Below, in pieces: positions 30,723 through 37,942 of a stretch of 64,000 nucleotides of DNA (positions within the stretch are counted from its first letter, which is position 1; each line of letters opens with the position of its first letter). The position numbers and the translations under genes were made by a program. The DNA comes from Pseudomonas sp. NCCP-436 (lineage in GTDB: Bacteria > Pseudomonadota > Gammaproteobacteria > Pseudomonadales > Pseudomonadaceae): the NCBI RefSeq assembly GCF_019656335.1, contig NZ_BPLZ01000012.1, positions 1 to 64,000 of the forward strand. Reading direction: 5' to 3'. Under the pieces are notes generated by a model, which did no database searches, was not told the DNA's origin, and saw only the letters and a list, made by a program, of their open reading frames with translations.

Positions 30723-31787
30723 ATGTCCGATTTACCGCGCGAGCAGGCGCAACGCCGCGCCGAGCGTGTCGCTGCCTTTCGCCAGGAGCTGGCCGAGCTG
30801 CAGCAGGAGCAGGTGCTGTCGCTCAGTGACGTCCAGCAAAAGGCGCTTCACGAGTACCATGAGCGCCTGCTGTGCCACTACCGGCAGAACCTGGACATCG
30901 ATGCCGACGACCGCGCCCGTCAGCTGTCCCTAGGCATGCGTCTGGCTTCGCTGTTCGGTGCGCTGGCCCTGGCGGCGGGACTGTTCTTCCTCTTCCACCG
31001 TTTCTGGGGACTGTTCGACACCCCGGTACAGGTTGGTCTGCTGATGGGCAGCTCGCTCGGCAGCCTGTGGCTGTGCTTTTGGCTGCAGCGCCGCGACAGT
31101 ACCGGTTACTACTCCGGGCTGGCGGCAGTGCTGGCGCTCGTCTGTTTCGTGCTGAACCTGACGATGCTCGGGCAAATCTTCAACATCGCACCATCGGATA
31201 AGGCCCTGCTGCCTTGGGGAGCAATGGCGCTACTACTGGCCTACCAGTGCCGCTGGCGGATACTGCTGGTCAGTGCGCTGCTTTGCTTCGGACTGTTTAT
31301 CGCGGCTCGGGTCAGCGCCCTGAGCGGCTGGCACTGGAGTGAGATGGGGGAGCGGCTGGAAAACTTTATGCCGGCGGTACTGCTGTCCCTGATTCCGCTG
31401 CTCTTCGGACAGGCCCGCTACCCAGGCTTCGCTGCCTGCTACCGGATTATCGGCCTGCTGTTTCTGCTGGTTCCGGTGCTGCTGCTGGGCTACTGGGGCG
31501 AGGGCAGTTACCTCGGTTGGCCGACCCGCTGGGTGGAGGTCTTCTACCAAGTCCTGGGGTTCGGTCTGGCCGGGCTGGTGATCTGGCTGGGCATTGACCG
31601 TGGCTGGCGCGAGGTGACCACCTGCGGTACCGGCTACGCCCTGGTGCTGCTGCTCTGCAAGTTGTTTGACTGGTGGTGGGAGCTGCTGCCGCGCTATCTG
31701 TTCTTCCTGCTGATCGGGCTGATAGCCCTGCTGCTGTTGGTGATATTGCAGCGCTGGCGCCGTGACGCGCAGGGAGGTGCGGCATGA
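30723..31787 (+). CDS. DUF2157 membrane protein
   Basis: A 354-residue inner-membrane protein. The N-terminal 75 residues are cytoplasmic and helical (REQAQRRAERVAAFRQELAE and onward), followed by about nine or ten hydrophobic segments beginning MRLASLFGALALAAGLFFLF. This is the layout of the DUF2157 family. Function unknown. The start used has GGGAG seven bases upstream. It overlaps the next gene (ATGA), so the two products probably work together. Confidence 0.75.
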   Translation: MSDLPREQAQRRAERVAAFRQELAELQQEQVLSLSDVQQKALHEYHERLLCHYRQNLDIDADDRARQLSLGMRLASLFGALALAAGLFFLFHRFWGLFDTPVQVGLLMGSSLGSLWLCFWLQRRDSTGYYSGLAAVLALVCFVLNLTMLGQIFNIAPSDKALLPWGAMALLLAYQCRWRILLVSALLCFGLFIAARVSALSGWHWSEMGERLENFMPAVLLSLIPLLFGQARYPGFAACYRIIGLLFLLVPVLLLGYWGEGSYLGWPTRWVEVFYQVLGFGLAGLVIWLGIDRGWREVTTCGTGYALVLLLCKLFDWWWELLPRYLFFLLIGLIALLLLVILQRWRRDAQGGAA

Positions 31788-32524
31788 GACGACCGCTCTG
31801 GCTCGGCCTGGGGCTGATCTTGCTGAGCAATGCCGTGACGCTTGGTGGTGTCTGGTACAACCGCAGCGGTGAACCGCTGGCGCAACTGCAGTTCAGCGAG
31901 CGCGAGTTGCGGCGTAGTTACGGCTGGCTGCGCGGCGGTGCTGATGATAGCGTGCGCCTGCAACTGGTCTGGCGGCATCCGCACAATGTTTACGACGAAG
32001 CCTGGCTGGACGATGCCAAGCTGATCCAGCTTGGTTTTGATCCTGAGCATCTAGAGCGTGGTGCTTCCCGACCGGTCTGGCTGGTACTGGAGTTGAACGG
32101 CCCCGCTTATCATGAACATCTGGACAAGGCCCGGGTTCGGCTGTCCGAGGCCGAGGCGGCTCTTGCGCTGCGTCCTGATGAGGAGAGATTACTGCAGCAG
32201 CGTGATCAACTGCGGCTGGAGCTGAAGCGTGAGAAAGAGGAGGCCAGCCGCCTGCTGGTTGTGGACGTAGGGCTGGATGCCGAGGTTCTGCGGCGCCAGT
32301 GGCCGGATCGCCGGCAGCATCTGCTGCTGCCGGCGCGACTTACGCCATATGTGCGAGGTGCTCTGCCCGGCTACTACGCGCGAATCGATCTGGACAACGA
32401 CTTTATCAGCATCCCCCTGCCTTACCGGGAGCTACTGCGCGACTGGCGACAGCCGTCAGGCATGCTGGTGGATGTGAGCTTCGGTCAGCGTTACGAGCCG
32501 TGGGTGACCGGCGTCACTCAGTGA
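31784..32524 (+). CDS. DUF4824-like membrane-anchored protein
   Basis: A 246-residue protein with one N-terminal span (LWLGLGLILLSNAVTLGGVW) and a long extracytoplasmic part. The part has a repeated L-x-F/L-E-R-E pattern, a helical stretch (DKARVRLSEAEAALALRPDEERLLQQR) and a C-terminal strand region. N-terminal form fits the DUF4824 family. No catalytic motif is seen. Translationally coupled to the DUF2157 gene. Its last seven bases overlap the convergent glycine-zipper gene. Confidence 0.7.
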   Translation: MRRPLWLGLGLILLSNAVTLGGVWYNRSGEPLAQLQFSERELRRSYGWLRGGADDSVRLQLVWRHPHNVYDEAWLDDAKLIQLGFDPEHLERGASRPVWLVLELNGPAYHEHLDKARVRLSEAEAALALRPDEERLLQQRDQLRLELKREKEEASRLLVVDVGLDAEVLRRQWPDRRQHLLLPARLTPYVRGALPGYYARIDLDNDFISIPLPYRELLRDWRQPSGMLVDVSFGQRYEPWVTGVTQ

Positions 32525-32970
32525 CGGCGCCAGTGCCGGTGATGGGGGGGCTTGTGCGGCTTGCCGTGGACATGGCGGTGATGGGGCTTGCCACGCCGTT
32601 CGTCTTCGTAGCTGGCGTTGCCCATGTGATTGCCCAGCGCCCCGCCGGCACCACCGCCGACCGCGGCGCCGAGCAGACCTCCGGTATTGCCGCCGACCTG
32701 CTGGCCGATGACGCTGCCGCCGGCCGCGCCCAGCGCGCCGCCGATGGCCGCCTCGGTGCGGCTGTGGCGATCCGCGCCGACCATGCTGCCGGCGGCGCCG
32801 CCCAACCCGGCTCCGACGGCGGCTCCGCTGCTGCCGCCGACCTGCTGGCCGACCATTGCGCCCAGGGCACCACCCAGTGCGCCGCCCAGTCCGGCTTCGG
32901 TATTGCCGGCCACGGCTTGTCCGCCGCTGGCCAGGCCCAGGGAAAGAAACAGCAGTTGCAGAGACTTCAT
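32518..32970 (-). CDS. Glycine-zipper protein with histidine-rich tail
   Basis: A 150-residue exported protein: signal peptide MKSLQLLFLSLGLASGGQAVA, then a long glycine-zipper region with the repeat GGALGAMVGQQVGG / GAALGAAGGSVIGQQVGG that is expected to pack as membrane-embedded helices. It ends with a tail of His, Arg and Lys (HHRHVHGKPHKPPHHRHWRRH region) suited to metal binding. Family: glycine zipper 2TM, usually outer-membrane or periplasmic. Length from the second in-frame ATG, which gives the signal peptide. It converges on and overlaps the DUF4824-like gene. Confidence 0.75.
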   Translation of the reverse strand: MKSLQLLFLSLGLASGGQAVAGNTEAGLGGALGGALGAMVGQQVGGSSGAAVGAGLGGAAGSMVGADRHSRTEAAIGGALGAAGGSVIGQQVGGNTGGLLGAAVGGGAGGALGNHMGNASYEDERRGKPHHRHVHGKPHKPPHHRHWRRH

Positions 32971-33055
32971 GGTTCCTCGATCAGGGGCTTCGCCGGCCCG
33001 TGGCATTTGTCACGCCATTGACCGGCAAGTCGTGGGCGAGGTTCCCCGCTGCCGC

Positions 33056-35392
33056 TCAGCCTGCCGTGCTGCCCAGCAGGTTATCGGCGGCAGCCGGCTG
33101 CAGGCGGATGGCGATGAACTTGCTGGTCGGGGTGCTGCTGCCGACTCCGGCACTTTCCAGCGGTACCAGCGGGTTGGCCTCCGGGAAATAGGCGGCTGCC
33201 TGACCGGCAGGAATGTCGAAGGCGAGCAGGGTGAAACCTGCGACGCTGCGCTCGACACCGTCGTTCCACAGCGAGCGAATGTCCACCTTCTGCCCCGGTT
33301 TGAAGCCCAGGCGCAGGATGTCTGCCTCGTTGGCAAAGAGCACATTGCGCTGCCCACGCACGCCGCGATAGCGGTCATCCAGGCCATAGACCGTGGTGTT
33401 GTACTGATCGTGGGAGCGCAGGGTCTGCAGGATCAGATCCGGTATCTCGCCACTTTCGCGAACCTGGGGCGGCAGCAGGTCGTCGAGCAGTGCGTTGGCC
33501 TTGAAGTTGGCCTTGCCGGAGGCTGTTTTCCATTCCCGTGCACCGGCCGAGTTGCCCAGGTAGAAGCCGCCGGGATGAGCCACGCGGCGGTTGAAGTCAT
33601 GGAAACCGGGAATGGTATCGGCGATCAGCTCGCGGATTCGGGCGTAGTCGGCCACCAGCGCATCCCAGTCCACCGGATGGTTGCCCAGGGTGGCCTTGGC
33701 AATGCCGGCGACAATGGCCGGCTCAGAGCGCATCTCGCTATCGGCCATCGGCTCCAGTTGGCCGTAGGAGGCGTGAATCATGCTGAACGAGTCTTCCACT
33801 GTAACCGCCTGCGGGCCGCTGGCCTGGCGGTCGATGTCGGTGCGGCCCAGGCAGGGCAGGATCAGTGCTTCGCGGCCGACGGTGAGGTGGCTGCGGTTGA
33901 GTTTGGTGCTGATCTGCACGGTAAGATCGCAGTTCTGCAGGGCGCGATGGGTGCGGGGGCTGTCCGGAGTGGCCTGTGCGAAGTTGCCGCCGAGGCCGAT
34001 AAACACCCGGGCACGCCCTTCGAGCATGGCGTTGATGGCTTCCACCGTGTTGTGACCGTGCTCGCGCGGCACTTTGAAGCTAAAGCGCCGTTCGATGGCA
34101 TCGAGCAGTGCGGCTGGAGGGCGCTCGTTGATGCCCATGGTGCGGTCGCCCTGCACGTTGCTATGGCCGCGCACCGGGCACAGGCCGGCGCCGGGACGGC
34201 CGATATTGCCGCAGAGCAATTGCAGGTTGACGATTTCCTGGATGGTTGCCACCGAATGGTGGTGCTGGGTGATGCCCATGGCCCAGCAGATGATGACTCG
34301 CTTGGCGCGGCGGTACATTCGCGCGGCCTGTTCGATCTCGCGCAGGCTCAGGCCGGACTGGGCCTCCAGGGCATCCCAGGACGTATCGTCGAGCAATTGC
34401 AGATAGGCCTCGACACCCTCGGTGTGCTTGGCAATGAAGGCATGGTCGAACACCGCCGTTTCACCCTTGGCTTGCGCCTCACGCTCCCATTGCAGGAGGA
34501 ATTTGGCGATGCCACGCATGGCGGCCATGTCGCCACCCAGGGCCGGGCGAAAAAACGCCGTGTTGAGTGGCTCGGAACCGTTGGTGAGCATCTCCAGCGC
34601 ATGCTGCGGGTGTTGGAAACGTTCCAGTCCGCGCTCCTTCAGCGGGTTGAAGCAGACCACCTGAGCGCCACGCTTGACCGCTTCGCGCAGTGGTTCGAGC
34701 ATGCGCGGGTGATTGGTACCCGGGTTCTGGCCGAGCACGAAGATGGCGTCGGCCTCGGCGAAGTCGTCGAAGGTCACCGTGCCCTTGCCTATGCCGATGC
34801 TCTGGCCCAGAGCCACGCCACTGGCCTCGTGGCACATGTTTGAGCAGTCCGGGAAATTGTTGGTGCCATAGGCGCGGACGAATAGCTGGTAGAGAAACGC
34901 TGCTTCGTTGCTGGCCCGGCCGGAGGTATAGAACTCGGCCTGGTGCGGATCCGGCAGGGCGCGCAGATGGCGGGCAATCAGGGCGAAGGCTTCGGCCCAG
35001 GTGGTGCGTACATAGTGGTCGGTGCTGGCGTCGTAGCGCATCGGGTGGGTAATGCGGCCCTGGTATTCGAGCCAGTAATCACTCTGCTGGCGCAGCTGAC
35101 TGACGCTGTAGCGGGCAAAGAACGACGGATCCACTCGCCGCTTGGTGGCCTCCCAGTTCACCGCTTTGGCGCCGTTCTCGCAGAACTTGATGCGGCCGTC
35201 TTCGGGCGAGTCGCCCCAGGCGCAGCCGGGGCAGTCGAAACCGCCGTTCTGGTTGGTTTTGAGCAGGGCGCGCAGGTTCTTGAACGGCTGCTTGCTGTCG
35301 AGCCAGAAGCGTGTGACGGCATTCAGCGCGCCCCAGCCGGCGGCCGGGCCTTTGTAGGGCTTGTAGCGGGGGTTGACGGGTTGCAGGCTCAT
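33056..35392 (-). CDS. FdhF/YdeP-family molybdopterin oxidoreductase
   Basis: A 778-residue molybdopterin-dependent oxidoreductase of the FdhF/YdeP type, possibly a cytoplasmic formate dehydrogenase-like enzyme. Cys54 and Cys57 (DCPGCAWG) stand in the position of the FeS ligands, but the usual four-cysteine [4Fe-4S] pattern is not complete. The molybdenum ligand position has cysteine, not selenocysteine (Cys187 in CSNMCHEASGVALGQS). Pterin-binding segments include LGQNPGTNHPRMLEPL and GRPGAGLCPVRGHSNVQGDR. It is coupled to fdhD by a four-base overlap. The substrate of this family is not settled. Confidence 0.9.
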   Translation of the reverse strand: MSLQPVNPRYKPYKGPAAGWGALNAVTRFWLDSKQPFKNLRALLKTNQNGGFDCPGCAWGDSPEDGRIKFCENGAKAVNWEATKRRVDPSFFARYSVSQLRQQSDYWLEYQGRITHPMRYDASTDHYVRTTWAEAFALIARHLRALPDPHQAEFYTSGRASNEAAFLYQLFVRAYGTNNFPDCSNMCHEASGVALGQSIGIGKGTVTFDDFAEADAIFVLGQNPGTNHPRMLEPLREAVKRGAQVVCFNPLKERGLERFQHPQHALEMLTNGSEPLNTAFFRPALGGDMAAMRGIAKFLLQWEREAQAKGETAVFDHAFIAKHTEGVEAYLQLLDDTSWDALEAQSGLSLREIEQAARMYRRAKRVIICWAMGITQHHHSVATIQEIVNLQLLCGNIGRPGAGLCPVRGHSNVQGDRTMGINERPPAALLDAIERRFSFKVPREHGHNTVEAINAMLEGRARVFIGLGGNFAQATPDSPRTHRALQNCDLTVQISTKLNRSHLTVGREALILPCLGRTDIDRQASGPQAVTVEDSFSMIHASYGQLEPMADSEMRSEPAIVAGIAKATLGNHPVDWDALVADYARIRELIADTIPGFHDFNRRVAHPGGFYLGNSAGAREWKTASGKANFKANALLDDLLPPQVRESGEIPDLILQTLRSHDQYNTTVYGLDDRYRGVRGQRNVLFANEADILRLGFKPGQKVDIRSLWNDGVERSVAGFTLLAFDIPAGQAAAYFPEANPLVPLESAGVGSSTPTSKFIAIRLQPAAADNLLGSTAG

Positions 35393-36204
35393 GGTCGTTG
35401 TTCTTCGTCTGGCGCGGGGCTATAGACCCGTGCTGTGCTGTGATGAGGCAGGTGGATAAGGTTGAGGCGGTGGCGGCGCGCCCAGTCGACGGTCAGCGCG
35501 GTGGGAGCCGAGAGGCTTACCAGAGTGCCGATGCTGGCGCGTACCGCCTTGTGCAGCAGCTCCAGGCTGCAGCGACTGGTGACCAGGGTGAAGCCGCCAG
35601 CGCGCTCGATACGCTGCCGGGCCAGGGCGCCGATCAGCTTGTCCAGTGCGTTGTGCCGGCCGATGTCTTCGCGGCACAGGCGGATCTCGCCAGCCGCATC
35701 GATAAACAGGGCTGCATGCAGTGCGCCGCTGTGACGGCCCAGTTGCTGTTCGGCAGCGATGCGCTCGCGCAAACCGGCCAGATGTTTTGGTCGTGGCAGG
35801 CTGCTGCCGGGTAGGGCGTCGAGCCCTGGCAGGGCCTGCTCCAGGGCATCGACCCCGCACAGGCCGCAGCCACTGGTGCCGGCCAGCTGCCGGCGCTGCT
35901 GCTTGAGCTTCCAGAAGGCGCGGCTGCTGACCTGCAGGCGCGCTTCGCGACGCTCGCCGCTACCAAGCAGCTGAATGTCATAGATATCGTCGATTGAGTC
36001 GACGAGGTCGTTTCCGAGGCTGAAGCCGACGGCAAAATCTTCCAGATGATGGGGTGAAACCATCATTACCGCCTGGTTCAGTCCGTTGTAGCTTATAGCT
36101 AGCGCGCACTCCTCGGCCAGCACGGCACGCAATGCCTGGCCAGCACCAATCTCGGTGTAGCTGTAGGCACCGGCAGGATGCGGCTGGGAGGCAGGCTCGG
36201 CCAT
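35389..36204 (-). CDS. fdhD: Formate dehydrogenase sulfurtransferase FdhD
   Basis: A 271-residue sulfurtransferase that transfers sulfur from the cysteine desulfurase to the molybdenum cofactor of formate dehydrogenase-like enzymes. The catalytic pair is in SGCGLCGVDALE (Cys113 and Cys116). The C-terminal domain has GRHNALDKLIGAL and FTLVTSRCSLELLHKAVRA. ATG at 36204 is preferred over GTG at 36210 because GAGA stands eight bases upstream of the ATG. It lies upstream of and coupled to its probable client. Confidence 0.93.
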   Translation of the reverse strand: MAEPASQPHPAGAYSYTEIGAGQALRAVLAEECALAISYNGLNQAVMMVSPHHLEDFAVGFSLGNDLVDSIDDIYDIQLLGSGERREARLQVSSRAFWKLKQQRRQLAGTSGCGLCGVDALEQALPGLDALPGSSLPRPKHLAGLRERIAAEQQLGRHSGALHAALFIDAAGEIRLCREDIGRHNALDKLIGALARQRIERAGGFTLVTSRCSLELLHKAVRASIGTLVSLSAPTALTVDWARRHRLNLIHLPHHSTARVYSPAPDEEQRP

Positions 36205-36215
36205 CGACACGGTCT

Positions 36216-36234
36216 CTGTGACAGATTGACACAG
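36216..36234. promoter_or_regulatory. Short dyad upstream of fdhD, possible operator
   Basis: CTGTG and CACAG arms nine bases apart, ending six bases before the fdhD region. The LysR-type gene next door is a possible user, though the site is not a clear LysR T-N11-A box. Tentative. Confidence 0.25.
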
Positions 36235-36294
36235 CTAAGCCTAGGCCGGTGTGACGGAAGCGTCTAATCGTTGGCTTTGATATTTTGATCGATG

Positions 36295-37188
36295 CTATCT
36301 ATCAATTGCTGCCAGCCAGTCCCTTGCCTCTTCGAAGCAGGCCTGAGCCAGCGGCGAACTGGGTGCGCTGCGGCGCATGATCAGCCCCAGTGGCGCTAGT
36401 GTGTTGGCATCTTCGATGGGCCGCAGGTGCAGATGGCTGTCGTTCTGTCTGTCGTTGGCCGGCAACGGCATGATGCTGCAGCACAACCCGGCGTTGACGG
36501 CCTGGATCAGGTGATGGACGGCATCGGCTTCCAGCAGTACCTGCGGCCTGAGCCCGCGGGCGCGGAAGCTGTGATCGATGGACAGGCGAAAATGCATGCC
36601 GCTGCTCAGCAGCCCCAGCGGCAGGTCGGCCAGCTGTTCCCAGCGCAGGCTGGGGTTGGGGAAGTGAAAATGCCGGCTGTCGTAGAGCAGTCCCATGCGA
36701 GCCTCGGCCAGTTCCAGGCTGGCGAACTGCTCGCGATCGAGACGGTCGAGGTAAGACAGGCCGAGATCGAGCTGGTTGCGTGCCAGACCTTCAAGGATCT
36801 GGTCGCTGCTCAGTGCCTGCAGTTGGAAGCGCAGTCCGGAATGGCGGGTAGCGAACAGCCCGAGCAGGCGCATCGGGTCGAAGCTTGCCAGTGGTACCAC
36901 GCCCAGGCGCAGGGTGCCTACCAGATGGCCGCGACAGGCGGCGGCCTCGGCCAGCAGACCATCCTGTGCCGCCAGCACGCTGCGTGCCCAGGCCAGGATT
37001 CGCTGGCCCTCGGCGGTAAAGCCCTCAAAGCGCTGACCGCGCCGGACCAAGGCCAGCCCCAGTTCTTCCTCCAATTGGCGCAGGCGCATCGACAGTGTAG
37101 GTTGGGTCACGTGGCAGCGTGCCGCCGCCTGGCCGAAGTGGCGGGTTTCGTCGAGGGCAACGAGAAATTTCAGCTGCTTGATGTCCAT
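36295..37188 (-). CDS. LysR-family transcriptional regulator
   Basis: A 297-residue regulator. The N-terminal winged helix (MDIKQLKFLVALDETRHFGQ, then CHVTQPTLSMRLRQLEEELG) is typical, and the rest is the periplasmic-binding-like effector domain. AGGAGA lies about six bases before the ATG. It is on the same strand as, and 90 bases upstream of, fdhD and the oxidoreductase, so it may control them. No effector can be named. Confidence 0.9.
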   Translation of the reverse strand: MDIKQLKFLVALDETRHFGQAAARCHVTQPTLSMRLRQLEEELGLALVRRGQRFEGFTAEGQRILAWARSVLAAQDGLLAEAAACRGHLVGTLRLGVVPLASFDPMRLLGLFATRHSGLRFQLQALSSDQILEGLARNQLDLGLSYLDRLDREQFASLELAEARMGLLYDSRHFHFPNPSLRWEQLADLPLGLLSSGMHFRLSIDHSFRARGLRPQVLLEADAVHHLIQAVNAGLCCSIMPLPANDRQNDSHLHLRPIEDANTLAPLGLIMRRSAPSSPLAQACFEEARDWLAAIDR

Positions 37189-37258
37189 GGGCTCTCCTGC
37201 TCTGCACGGATTCTAGCGGCTCTCTGCGGGCAGAGGGGTGGTGCTGGGGCGTCTGGTG

Positions 37259-37417
37259 TCAGACTGCGCTGTTCGCATCGGCCTTCAATGGTACCTTGCC
37301 GCCTACTTCGTGCACCTCGAGCAGCGCTGTATGACTGTGGTAGACGTAGATCGTGTGGCCGCTGAGCACTGGCGCAGTGCTCGGCCTGATGGTGGGCGAA
37401 TTTTGCCCCTCAGCTCA
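37259..37417 (-). pseudogene. Short orphan coding-like fragment
   Basis: On the minus strand a frame of about 50 codons reads GQNSPTIRPSTAPVLSGHTI then YVYHSHTALLEVHEVGGKVP and ends at TGA after DANSAV. Composition and strand pattern look like a genuine protein C terminus, but no good start is present and a stop precedes it. It lies between the receiver gene and the LysR gene, at the point where the gene order leaves the P. aeruginosa-like block. Probably the remains of a gene; family not recognised. Confidence 0.3.
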
Positions 37418-37825
37418 GTCCTGTGCCGGAGTGTCCCGCACCAGCTCGGCCACCTGTCGGGCCAACTGGTTGAGGTCGTAGGGTTTGATGATGCTTGCGC
37501 AGGCTGTGACGTGCCCACCGTCAGGCTGGGAGGCAAGCAACTCTCGCTCGTGGTGGCCGCTGGCAAACAGTACCGGCAGGGTCGGCCGCAGCTGGCGTGC
37601 GGTTTCGGCCAACTGACGGCCATCCATATCGGGCAGGCCCACATCGCTCATCAGCAGTGCCAGCGGCTGCGCAGAGTCGAGCTGCTGCAGAGCACTGGCA
37701 GCATCGCGACAGGCGATCACTGTATAACCGAACTCCTCCAGAACCTCCGCAGTTAGCTGGCGTACCAGGTCGTCGTCTTCGACCAGCAAAATGGTCTTGC
37801 TTGTGGTGGATTGGGTGTCGGTCAT
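37415..37825 (-). CDS. Single-domain response regulator
   Basis: A 136-residue protein that is only a receiver domain: acidic pair in LLVEDDDLVRQL, phosphoacceptor Asp61 (LLMSDVGLPDMDG) and Lys in SIIKPYDLNQL. No output domain. It is divergent, with a 117-base gap, from the multi-receiver hybrid kinase, so it is probably its diffusible partner or a phosphate sink. The ATG is fixed by the receiver N terminus; in-frame readings to 38287 run through the kinase gene. Confidence 0.85.
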   Translation of the reverse strand: MTDTQSTTSKTILLVEDDDLVRQLTAEVLEEFGYTVIACRDAASALQQLDSAQPLALLMSDVGLPDMDGRQLAETARQLRPTLPVLFASGHHERELLASQPDGGHVTACASIIKPYDLNQLARQVAELVRDTPAQD

Positions 37826-37942
37826 GGGGGTTCCGGGCAGGCAGCGCAGAAAGTGCGCATGTCTGGCAAACTTCAAGGCCTGTGCGCGGTCAGTGTGCCA
37901 CATGCCTGCGCTTATTAAACAAGAAACAGCGAGACAATCATT

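Noticed and set aside
32630..34843. 737-codon open frame antisense to the oxidoreductase gene
   Set aside because: Same effect of codon bias; no domain is recognisable and it crosses the glycine-zipper gene as well.
37238..37756. Plus-strand 172-codon frame between the LysR gene and the hybrid kinase
   Set aside because: Mostly antisense to the receiver gene; composition is not protein-like and there is no ribosome binding site.
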